This document shows positions 27,165-34,569 of a stretch of 64,000 bases of DNA, one piece after another. The stretch covers positions 2,294,001-2,358,000 of the forward strand of contig BLAA01000001.1 of the NCBI GenBank assembly GCA_017312345.1, in the 5' to 3' direction. Under the pieces are notes generated by a model. The model did not search any database. It was given only the letters and a program-made list of their open reading frames with translations, and had not been told where the DNA came from. Origin of the DNA: Candidatus Denitrolinea symbiosum (GTDB lineage: Bacteria; Chloroflexota; Anaerolineae; Anaerolineales; Villigracilaceae). The first letter of the stretch is position 1. Each line of letters opens with the position of its first letter. The position numbers were made by a program, and so were the translations under genes.

Positions 27165-27255
27165 AGAAGAGAGCAGAGAATGGAGAACAGGAAGCAGAGA
27201 ACCGGCACGGCTTTAAAAACTGCTCTCCGTTCTCCAATCTCTAATTTTCAATCTC
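27165..27255. repeat. Purine-rich then pyrimidine-rich low-complexity intergenic tract
   Basis: GAGAAGAGAGCAGAGAATGGAG-type units turn into CTGCTCTCCGTTCTCCAATCTC-type units, giving an imperfect inverted repeat around a short centre. A related tract lies at about 25635-25685. AAGGAG before the next start ends the gap. Confidence 0.45.
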
Positions 27256-27271
27256 TTCCAAAGGAGTTACC

Positions 27272-28627
27272 ATGACCCACGATTACGAAGACGCCCTGGA
27301 ATATTCGTCCCGCTGGATGGACTTGATCCGCATGGATCGCTTCCCGACCGAGGCGGAGGGCAAACAGATCATCGACGAATCGAAGCAGAACTTTGCCGAG
27401 CATTTCAACCGCGGCTGGCTGGAGTATCGCAAGTCCGTCACCGAGGCGGGCGATTGGGCCGCGGTGGAATGGAGCGGTTCGGGCGCCATTTTCAAAGACG
27501 TGCTCGGACGCGAATATCTCGACTGCCTGGGCGGTTATGGGATGATGGACCTGGGCTGGAGTCATCCCGAAGTGATCGAGACGGTAAAAGCGCAGCTCTC
27601 GCGCACGCCCATGCCCTCGCAGGAGTTGATAGACCCGCTGCGCGGCGTGCTGGCGAAACTGCTCGCGGATATTACGCCGGGAGATTTAAAGTACAGTTGG
27701 TTCGCGGCCAGCGGGACGGAGTCTATTGAGGCGGCCATCAAGATCGCGAAACTCTACACGGGACGCGCCGCGTTCATCGTCGCGGTCAAGGCGTTTCACG
27801 GCAAGACGATGGGTTCGCTCTCGATGATGGGCAAGTCCGACTTCCGCGCGCCGATGGGGCCGATGTACGCGGGTCCCGTTTACCACGTCCCGTTTGGGGA
27901 CGCGGAGGCGGTGGAGCGTCAACTGGAGATCTGCGACAAGGTCGGGATTCCCGTGGCGGGCGTGTTGTTCGAGCCGATCCAGGGCGAAGCGGGGGCCATC
28001 ATCCCGCCCGACGATTTCTGGCCGCGTATCCGCGCCGCGACGAAGAAGTACGGCGCGCTGCTCATCGCCGACGAAGTGCAGACCGGCATGGGGCGGACGG
28101 GGAAGCTGTGGGGCGTGGAGCATTGGAACGTCGTCCCCGATATTATCTCCGTCGCCAAGTCCCTCGGCGGGGGCGTGATGCCGGTCAGCGCGGTCTGCGC
28201 CACCGAGGAGATCTTCCAGCCGATGATGTACCCGAATCCGTTCATGCACACCACGACGACGGGCGGCGGCGCGCTGGCTTGTTCGGCGGCGATCGCGGCG
28301 ATCCACGTTACGCTGCGCGAAAAACTCTGGGAACAGGCCGCGCGGAAGGGCGATTATCTGATTCCAAAACTGGAGGAATTCGCCGCGAAATATCCGCAAA
28401 TTTATGAGAAAATAACGGGTAGAGGCTTGCTGATTGGGATGCACTTCAAATCGCCGGAGATCGGATACCAGGTGGCCGCGGGGCTGTTCAAGCGCGGCGT
28501 GCTGGTGGCCGGCACGCTGACCAGCGCGCAGACCATCCGCATCGAACCGCCGCTGGTCATCACGCAGGAGCAGATGGATATTTTGCTGGACCGATTGGAG
28601 GACACGTTGAAGGCGGTCGCCGCGTAA
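27272..28627 (+). CDS. patA: Putrescine aminotransferase
   Basis: A 451-residue class III enzyme with AAGGAG before the ATG. It has the long N-terminal arm of the YgjG/PatA family (YSSRWMDLIRMDRF ... YRKSV), ASGTESIEAAIKIAK, FHGKTMGSLS, DEVQTGMGRTG, the PLP lysine K296 in SVAKSLGGG, and the family-specific C-terminus RGVLVAGTLTSAQTIRIEPP. The enzyme moves an amino group from putrescine (or cadaverine) to 2-oxoglutarate, forming 4-aminobutanal. The PotABCD importer directly downstream and the aminobutyraldehyde dehydrogenase further on support this assignment. Confidence 0.88.
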   Translation: MTHDYEDALEYSSRWMDLIRMDRFPTEAEGKQIIDESKQNFAEHFNRGWLEYRKSVTEAGDWAAVEWSGSGAIFKDVLGREYLDCLGGYGMMDLGWSHPEVIETVKAQLSRTPMPSQELIDPLRGVLAKLLADITPGDLKYSWFAASGTESIEAAIKIAKLYTGRAAFIVAVKAFHGKTMGSLSMMGKSDFRAPMGPMYAGPVYHVPFGDAEAVERQLEICDKVGIPVAGVLFEPIQGEAGAIIPPDDFWPRIRAATKKYGALLIADEVQTGMGRTGKLWGVEHWNVVPDIISVAKSLGGGVMPVSAVCATEEIFQPMMYPNPFMHTTTTGGGALACSAAIAAIHVTLREKLWEQAARKGDYLIPKLEEFAAKYPQIYEKITGRGLLIGMHFKSPEIGYQVAAGLFKRGVLVAGTLTSAQTIRIEPPLVITQEQMDILLDRLEDTLKAVAA

Positions 28628-28647
28628 TTAGCCTGCTTCCCGCTTAT

Positions 28648-28686
28648 TGCGAGTCGCCGCGGCGGCTGGCCGCGCGGCGACTCGCA
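28648..28686 (+). terminator. Strong intercistronic hairpin between patA and potA
   Basis: A perfect 14-bp stem (28648-28661 with 28673-28686, TGCGAGTCGCCGCG arms) with an 11-base loop. No T-run follows directly; a T-rich stretch starts nine bases later. It may act as a partial terminator or an mRNA stability element separating patA from the transporter genes. Confidence 0.5.
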
Positions 28687-28718
28687 GCGACGTTCATTTT
28701 ATTTCCCGGAGAAGATAG

Positions 28719-29837
28719 ATGACAGAGACAAGCGAATTTTCAGTCGAGCTGCGCGACGTGGTCAAGACCTTCAAAACTCCCGAAGGCGCCCTGCTGAACG
28801 CGGTGGACCACGTAGATATGCAGATCAAACATGGGGAGTTCTTCTCGATGCTCGGTTCATCGGGATGCGGCAAAACCACCTCGCTGCGGATGGTGGCCGG
28901 TTTTGAATGGCCGACGGAGGGGGAGGTCTACATCGAAGGCAAGGCGCAGGGACGCACGCCGCCGTTCCAGCGTCCCGTCAACACGGTGTTTCAGAGTTAC
29001 GCGCTCTTCCAGCATATGACGATTTATCAGAACATCGCCTTCGGCCTCGAGATGGAAAAGGCGCCCGCGAACGAGATCAAGGAACGCGTCGGACGCGTGC
29101 TCGACATGGTGCAGCTGACCGGGATGGAGAAACGCTTCCCCAGGCAGCTTTCGGGCGGACAGCAGCAGCGCATCGCGCTCGCCCGCGCCCTCGTCAAACT
29201 GCCGAACGTGCTTCTGCTCGACGAGCCGCTCGGCGCGCTCGATTTGAAACTCCGCAAGGAAATGCAGTTGGAACTCAAGGCCATCCAGCAGAAAGTGGGC
29301 ATCACCTTTATCTATGTGACCCACGACCAGGAGGAAGCGCTGACCATGTCTGACCGCATCGCGGTGATGAGCAAGGGTAAGGTAATGCAGGTCGGCGCGC
29401 CCGTGGAAATCTACGAAAGGCCGAATTGCAAGTTTGTAGCCGACTTCATCGGCACTTCCAATTTCCTGGAGGGGACCGTCAAAGCCATCGAAGGCGATAA
29501 AGCCGACGTGTTCGTGCCGGCCCTGAACGCCGAGGTCAAGGGGCTGGTTTCAGGAGAGATCGCGGTCGGGGAGTCCGCCGCCATTTCCATCCGTCCCGAA
29601 AAGATCCGCCTCGCCGACAAGGCCGTCCTCAGTCATAATTGCTTCGAAGGCCGGATCGTCAACTCTGTGTATATCGGATCGGACACGCATCTGGTGATGG
29701 ACGTGAACGGAGTGCAGGTGAAGGTCTGGGAACAGAACAGGATCTCCAGCCTGGATCCGAAGGCCTATTACACCGTCGGCCAGTCCGCGTGGTTGACCCT
29801 GTTCCCCGAGAACACGCTGGTCATGCCCAACCGATGA
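28719..29837 (+). CDS. potA: Spermidine/putrescine ABC transporter ATP-binding protein
   Basis: The 372-residue ATPase has Walker A GSSGCGKTTS (about 47-56), Q-loop QSYALFQ, signature LSGGQQQR, Walker B LLLDEPLGALD, and H-loop YVTHDQEEA. Residues about 245-370 form the TOBE regulatory domain of PotA/FbpC-type importers. It drives polyamine import through PotB and PotC, with PotD as binding protein. The next gene starts nine bases after the stop. Assignment to polyamines rests on the whole operon and on similarity of PotD, since ATPases of this family are alike. Confidence 0.9.
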   Translation: MTETSEFSVELRDVVKTFKTPEGALLNAVDHVDMQIKHGEFFSMLGSSGCGKTTSLRMVAGFEWPTEGEVYIEGKAQGRTPPFQRPVNTVFQSYALFQHMTIYQNIAFGLEMEKAPANEIKERVGRVLDMVQLTGMEKRFPRQLSGGQQQRIALARALVKLPNVLLLDEPLGALDLKLRKEMQLELKAIQQKVGITFIYVTHDQEEALTMSDRIAVMSKGKVMQVGAPVEIYERPNCKFVADFIGTSNFLEGTVKAIEGDKADVFVPALNAEVKGLVSGEIAVGESAAISIRPEKIRLADKAVLSHNCFEGRIVNSVYIGSDTHLVMDVNGVQVKVWEQNRISSLDPKAYYTVGQSAWLTLFPENTLVMPNR

Positions 29838-29846
29838 GGTGATGCC

Positions 29847-30770
29847 ATGCTGAAACGACTTCGCGAAAACAAATCCGCGCAAGGGACCCTGTTGATCACG
29901 CCGACGCTCATCTTTATGGTCGGTTTGCTCATCATCCCGCTCATCCTGACCCTCGTCATCAGCTTCGGCAAACGCTCGGCGGACGGGAACGTCATTTACA
30001 CGTTCAGCCTGGACAACTACATCCGCATCATCGGCATCAGCCATAATTGCCCCGATGGACGGGCGACCTGCTTCGACCCGCTGTATGTTCAGATCCTGTG
30101 GCGTTCGCTGACGCTGGCTTTTAATTCGACGATCGTGGTCATCCTGCTGGCGTATCCGCTGGCGTACTTCATCGCCCGTTCCCATCCCAGCCGCCGCAAC
30201 ACCTTCCTGTTCCTGGTGCTGGTTCCGTTGTGGACGAACTTCGTCATCCGCGTCTATGCCTGGATGATGCTGCTGCGCACGCAGGGGTTGATCAACGACG
30301 TGCTTGGCTGGCTGGCCGGCCTGGTGGGAGCGCGTTTCACGCCGCTGGAAATGCTCTACACCCCCGGCGCGGTGCTGGTTGGCATGGTGTACGAGTTCCT
30401 GCCGTTCATGATCCTGCCGATCTACACCTCGCTCGAAAAAATAGACAATTCGCTCTACGAGGCCGCCGCCGACCTGGGCGCCAACCCCTTCCGCACCTTC
30501 CTGCGGGTGACGCTGCCCCTGTCCATGCCGGGCATGGTGGCCGGCACAGTGCTGGTCTTCATCCCCGTCATGGGCGCCTTTGTCGTGTCCGACTTGCTGG
30601 GCGGCAAGCAGGTGATCCTGGTCGGCAACCTCATCCAGCGGCAATTCCTGGACGCCCGCGACCCAACCTTCGGCTCTGCCGCGTCCCTCATCCTGATGGT
30701 TTTGACGCTGGTCGTGATGTATTTCTACACCCGCAAGTTTGGGTTCGGCGAGGAGATCGTTGTCGCATGA
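29847..30770 (+). CDS. potB: Spermidine/putrescine ABC transporter permease
   Basis: A 307-residue integral membrane protein with six predicted helices. The cytoplasmic coupling loop reads [25 protein letters not shown], the EAA motif that contacts Pot[16 protein letters not shown] and [10 protein letters not shown] are typical of PotB/PotH permeases. It forms the translocation path with PotC. Ribosome-binding site GAGGTGATGCC lies before the ATG, with only nine bases after potA. Confidence 0.9.
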   Translation: MLKRLRENKSAQGTLLITPTLIFMVGLLIIPLILTLVISFGKRSADGNVIYTFSLDNYIRIIGISHNCPDGRATCFDPLYVQILWRSLTLAFNSTIVVILLAYPLAYFIARSHPSRRNTFLFLVLVPLWTNFVIRVYAWMMLLRTQGLINDVLGWLAGLVGARFTPLEMLYTPGAVLVGMVYEFLPFMILPIYTSLEKIDNSLYEAAADLGANPFRTFLRVTLPLSMPGMVAGTVLVFIPVMGAFVVSDLLGGKQVILVGNLIQRQFLDARDPTFGSAASLILMVLTLVVMYFYTRKFGFGEEIVVA

Positions 30771-30813
30771 ACGCGTCTTCATCGTCTGAATGGACCGGAA
30801 AGGAGCGGGCAGG

Positions 30814-31695
30814 ATGAATCCCCATCGCCGTTCTCCCCTCGTCAGGATCGCCGCCGGGCTGGTGTATTTCTTCCTGTACGCGCCGATCTTTGGCCTGATG
30901 CTGTTTTCCTTCAACTCCTCGCGGACCAATATTTTCTTCGGCGGATTCATCACCCGCGTCGGCCCGCTGATCATGGACGGCAGCACGGTCGTCCAAAGTC
31001 CGTGCGGACCGTTCCACTGGTTCTGCGAACTGAGCCGCAACGCGGAGGCCATGAACGCCACGCGGAACACCCTCGCCATAGCCGCGATCTCCACCGTCGT
31101 CGCCACCCTCATCGGGACGCTGGCCGCGCTGGCGCTGCAACGCTACGATTTCCGCCTTAAGTCCTTCTCGCAGCTGTCGCTTTACATCCCGATCATCATC
31201 CCTGAGATCGTCATGGGCATCGGGATTCTCGTGCTGTTCAGCCAGGTATTTTCGTTCCTGAATAACAGCCTCAACCTGGCCGGTTCTGCGCGCCTGACCA
31301 TGGGGCTGCCGACGGTGATCGTCTCGCATATCGCTTTCAGCGTCCCCTTTGTGACGCTGGTGGTGCAGGCGCGTTTGCAGGGCTTCGATAAATCCTTCGA
31401 AGAAGCCGCCATGGACCTGGGCGCCAACGAGCTGGTCACCTTCTGGCGCGTGACCTTTCCCATGATCCTGCCGGGCGTGCTTTCGGGCGCGCTGCTGGCC
31501 TTCACTTTGTCGCTGGACGATTTCGTAATCACGTTCTTCACCTCCGGCCCCGGCTCGACCACCCTGCCGATCTACGTATACGGGTTGCTGCGGCGCATCA
31601 TTACGCCCCAGGTAAATGCCCTGTCCACAATCTGGATCCTGGTCGTCTTCACGGTCGTCTTTCTGTTGCAGCGTTTCCAGAACCGCCGGACTTAA
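30814..31695 (+). CDS. potC: Spermidine/putrescine ABC transporter permease
   Basis: I choose the ATG at 30814, eight bases after AAAGGAG, giving 293 residues; an ATG at 30790 precedes that site. The protein has six membrane helices starting with VYFFLYAPIFGLMLFSFN, the PotC-like SRTNIFFGGF, and the EAA loop EEAAMDLGANELVTFWRVTFP. LDDFVITFFTSGPGSTTLP is a diagnostic stretch of PotC/PotI. It pairs with PotB. A hairpin and 154 bases separate it from potD. Confidence 0.9.
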   Translation: MNPHRRSPLVRIAAGLVYFFLYAPIFGLMLFSFNSSRTNIFFGGFITRVGPLIMDGSTVVQSPCGPFHWFCELSRNAEAMNATRNTLAIAAISTVVATLIGTLAALALQRYDFRLKSFSQLSLYIPIIIPEIVMGIGILVLFSQVFSFLNNSLNLAGSARLTMGLPTVIVSHIAFSVPFVTLVVQARLQGFDKSFEEAAMDLGANELVTFWRVTFPMILPGVLSGALLAFTLSLDDFVITFFTSGPGSTTLPIYVYGLLRRIITPQVNALSTIWILVVFTVVFLLQRFQNRRT

Positions 31696-31793
31696 GTCCG
31701 GCCCCACGCGTCTTCCGCCTGGGCCTCGTCTCGTGGAGAAGGGGCGGGGACAGGGGACGGGCGTCGCGCGGCGATCGTTAATATCGCGCAAGA

Positions 31794-31818
31794 CACAAGA
31801 CAGGCGGTCTGTCTTGTG
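31794..31818 (+). other. Intercistronic hairpin between potC and potD
   Basis: CACAAGACAG and CTGTCTTGTG form a perfect 10-bp stem with a five-base loop. No T-run follows. Such stems upstream of binding-protein genes often protect or separate the more highly expressed distal message; the effect here is inferred. Confidence 0.5.
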
Positions 31819-31849
31819 AGAAAAATTTCTGTATCCCAAGGAGGAAGTG

Positions 31850-32995
31850 ATGAAAACCACGCTGTCCAAAATGCTTGCCCTGCTGCTCGCGGCAAGCGTC
31901 CTGCTGACGGCCTGCGGCGGAGGAAGCGCGCCGTCGGCCGGGAGCGGAGAAAAGGTCACCGCGTCCGGGTTCGTGTGCCCCGCGCCCGAATCCGATATCG
32001 AGGTGACCTCGAAAGAGTTGAACCTGTTCGTCTGGACCGAGTACATCCCCCCCGAATGGAAGGAATGCTTTGAGCTCGTCTATGGCGTCAAGATCAACCA
32101 CGACGAATATTCCGCCAACGAGGAAATGTACGCCAAACTCAAGGCGGGCGGCGCCACGTACGACCTGGTCCTGCCGACAGACTACGTCATCAGCCTGATG
32201 GTCCGCAACGGCCTGCTCCAGAAACTGGACAAGAGCAAACTGAATTTCTTCGGCAGCCTGGACCCCAAATACCTGGACCAACCGTTCGATCCGGGCAACG
32301 AATATACGATCCCCTACGAAGGCGGCCTGGACGCCATCGTCTACAACGCCGATAAAGTCTCGCCCGCCCCCGTCTCGTACGCCGACCTGTGGAAGCCGGA
32401 ATACGCCGGGCGGCTGGTTTTCGTAGACGACTCGCGCGTCGTCATCGGCTTTACGCTGCTCACTCTCGGCTACGACGTGAACGCCACCGATCCCGCTCAA
32501 TTGAGCGAGGCCAAAGCCAAACTGGAGCAGTTGATCCCCAACGTGAAGATCTTCGACAGCGACAGCCCGAAGACCGCCTTGATCGCCGGGGATGTGGACC
32601 TGGGCGTCGTCTGGACAGGAGAAGCCTTCACAGCCAACCAGGAAGACCCCGCTTTCGCTTTCGCCTATCCCACCGAAGGCTCGATCATCTGGCAGGATAA
32701 CTGGGCGATTCCCACAGGCGCCCCGCACCTGGACGCCGCCTACGCCTGGCTGAACTACACCATGCAGGGCAACCTGTTCTACCTGATGCTGCGCGACTTC
32801 CCGTACCTCAACCCCAATCTGGCCGCGCTGGAATACGCCAAGAACAACGCCCCCGACCTGTACGAACCGTTCGCGAACTCGCCGATCACCAACCCGCCGG
32901 CCGAAGCGGTCGCCAAGGCCCATCGCATTGACGACGTGGGCGAGGCGCTTCTGATCTACGACCAGATTTGGACCGAGGTCAAAGGAGGCAACTAA
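31850..32995 (+). CDS. potD: Polyamine-binding lipoprotein of the ABC importer
   Basis: The ATG at 31850 sits five bases after a perfect AAGGAGG; a GTG one codon earlier is unlikely. The signal peptide runs to the lipobox LLTAC with C22 as the lipidated residue, so the 381-residue protein is anchored outside the cell membrane. The mature part begins ELNLFVWTEYIPPEWKECFE and has YDLVLPTDYVISLM and VPYEG-like IPYEGGLDAI, all PotD/PotF features; DNWAIPTGAPH lies in the ligand cleft. It captures putrescine or spermidine for PotABC. Preference between them cannot be told. Confidence 0.9.
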   Translation: MKTTLSKMLALLLAASVLLTACGGGSAPSAGSGEKVTASGFVCPAPESDIEVTSKELNLFVWTEYIPPEWKECFELVYGVKINHDEYSANEEMYAKLKAGGATYDLVLPTDYVISLMVRNGLLQKLDKSKLNFFGSLDPKYLDQPFDPGNEYTIPYEGGLDAIVYNADKVSPAPVSYADLWKPEYAGRLVFVDDSRVVIGFTLLTLGYDVNATDPAQLSEAKAKLEQLIPNVKIFDSDSPKTALIAGDVDLGVVWTGEAFTANQEDPAFAFAYPTEGSIIWQDNWAIPTGAPHLDAAYAWLNYTMQGNLFYLMLRDFPYLNPNLAALEYAKNNAPDLYEPFANSPITNPPAEAVAKAHRIDDVGEALLIYDQIWTEVKGGN

Positions 32996-33015
32996 CCGCC
33001 TCGCGCGTGACTTTG

Positions 33016-33043
33016 AGCCGGTTCCTGCGGGGGCCGGCTTTTT
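33016..33043 (+). terminator. Rho-independent terminator after potD
   Basis: A 10-bp stem (AGCCGGTTCC with GGGGCCGGCT, two G-T pairs) closes on TGCG and is followed by TTTTT. This would end or attenuate the pot transcript. Confidence 0.8.
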
Positions 33044-33078
33044 CCCATCGCTGGCCGGGCGCGGCCGGCGATGGGAAA
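33041..33078. other. Second hairpin adjoining the potD terminator
   Basis: Seventeen-base arms (33041-33057 and 33062-33078) pair with a single G-T mismatch around a four-base loop. Its left arm uses the T-run of the preceding terminator, so the two structures compete or stack. Possible roles are a bidirectional 3' end or a relic of a palindromic repeat. Confidence 0.5.
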
Positions 33079-33150
33079 GCGTTTGCAATGACCCGAAGTC
33101 CGCCGGAGAAACGGCCGGACCTTGCGCTGTAATACGAATGGAGAAAAATC

Positions 33151-34353
33151 ATGAAAGTATTGCTGGTTGGCGTTGGAGGGGTAGGCGAGGCCATTGCCGT
33201 CATTGCCGGCGCCCGCCCGTGGATGGAGCAAATGGTTTTGTGCGACTTCAACCTGAAGCGCGCCGAAGAAGTGCAGAAAAAGGTCGGGGGCGACGCGGCC
33301 CGCTTTCCCGTCGAGTTTATCGACGCGGGGAAGCAGGAGATGGTCGAGGCGTTGGCGCGCAAGTATAACGTCGACCTGGTCATGAACGCAGTGGATCCCG
33401 TCTTCAACGAGAAGATCTTCGACGCGGCCTTCAACGCAGGCGTCGGCTACATGGACATGGCGATGACGCTCTCGAAGCCGCATCCCACCGACCCGTTCCG
33501 CAAGACCGGCGTCAAACTCGGCGATTACCAGTTCGAGCGGGCGAAGGCCTGGGAGGAAAAAGGCCTGCTGGCGCTTGTCGGGATCGGCGTGGAACCCGGC
33601 ATGGTGGACGTGATGGCGCGTTATGCCCAGGATCACCTGTTCGACGAGATCGAGGAAGTGGGCGTCCGCGACGGCGCCAACCTGACGATTGACGGATACG
33701 AGTTCGCCCCCAACTTTTCGATCTGGACGACCATTGAGGAGTGTCTCAACCCGCCCGTGATCTGGGAGGCGGACAAAGGCTGGTTCACGACCGAGCCGTT
33801 CTCCGAGCCGGAAACGTTCGACTTCCCCGAGGGGATCGGCCCCATCGAAGTCGTCAACGTGGAACATGAGGAAGTGCTGCTCGTCCCGCGCTGGATCAAG
33901 GCGAAGCGCGTGACATTCAAATACGGACTCGGCGACCAGTTCATCGGCATCCTGAAGACCCTGCAAATGCTCGGACTCGACAACAAGGAAAAGATCAACG
34001 TGAAGGGCGTGATGGTCGCGCCGCGCGACGTGGTGGCGGCCTGCCTGCCCGATCCAGCCCATCTCGGCGATAAGATGCACGGCAAGACCTGCGCCGGCGT
34101 CTGGGTGAAGGGAACAAAGGACGGCAAGCCGAAGGAAGTCTACCTGTACCAGGTGGCCGATAACGACGAGTGCATGGCGCGGCTGGGATGCCAGGCCGTG
34201 GTGGCGCAGACCGCGTTTTCTCCCGTCATCGCGATGGATTTGATCGAGCATGGGATTTGGAAGGGCGCGGGAGCGCTGGGTCCCGAAGCCTTCGAGCCGG
34301 TCCCCTTTATGGAAAAAATGGCGGAATACGGCTTCCCGTACGGGATTCGTTAG
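33151..34353 (+). CDS. Saccharopine-dehydrogenase-like NAD(P)-dependent oxidoreductase
   Basis: A 400-residue protein with TGGAG upstream of the ATG. The N-terminal Rossmann motif is VLLVGVGGVGEAIAV, followed by an acidic residue after strand two (CDFN). GIGVEPGMVDVMARYA and NNxTIDGYEF-like NLTIDGYEFAPNFS are typical of the saccharopine reductase/Lys9 group, which makes or splits secondary amines. Relatives include carboxyspermidine dehydrogenase, which acts on a polyamine. Placement right after potD suggests a secondary-amine polyamine substrate, but this is inference; lysine breakdown through saccharopine is the main alternative. Confidence 0.75.
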   Translation: MKVLLVGVGGVGEAIAVIAGARPWMEQMVLCDFNLKRAEEVQKKVGGDAARFPVEFIDAGKQEMVEALARKYNVDLVMNAVDPVFNEKIFDAAFNAGVGYMDMAMTLSKPHPTDPFRKTGVKLGDYQFERAKAWEEKGLLALVGIGVEPGMVDVMARYAQDHLFDEIEEVGVRDGANLTIDGYEFAPNFSIWTTIEECLNPPVIWEADKGWFTTEPFSEPETFDFPEGIGPIEVVNVEHEEVLLVPRWIKAKRVTFKYGLGDQFIGILKTLQMLGLDNKEKINVKGVMVAPRDVVAACLPDPAHLGDKMHGKTCAGVWVKGTKDGKPKEVYLYQVADNDECMARLGCQAVVAQTAFSPVIAMDLIEHGIWKGAGALGPEAFEPVPFMEKMAEYGFPYGIR

Positions 34354-34485
34354 CCAGCCGGCCTGTCGAAAGGAACGTCCCGCGGCTCGCGGGCGCGTGT
34401 CGGGTAGGGTTGACGGACCGGACCGCGCCCGGCCTCCCAAACGGACAAGGGAAGGCGCTTGCCTGTCTCTTTCGGCATAATTGGT

Positions 34486-34514
34486 TTGCCTTCCCTGCCG
34501 TGTTTTCGTATAAT
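34486..34514 (+). promoter_or_regulatory. Sigma70-type promoter for the AOR-ALDH-patD-gabT operon
   Basis: TTGCCT (34486-34491) and a perfect TATAAT (34509-34514) are 17 bases apart, in a 216-base gap. The AOR start lies 55 bases downstream behind GGAGGA. Confidence 0.7.
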
Positions 34515-34569
34515 TGACCGCATCGGTCAGCCGCTGATCGCCAACCCCTAATCGTTGTCGGAGGAGACC

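Noticed and set aside
33041..33078. Riboswitch upstream of the saccharopine-dehydrogenase-like gene
   Set aside because: Only a simple stem is visible, with no conserved riboswitch core, and it adjoins a terminator of the upstream gene.
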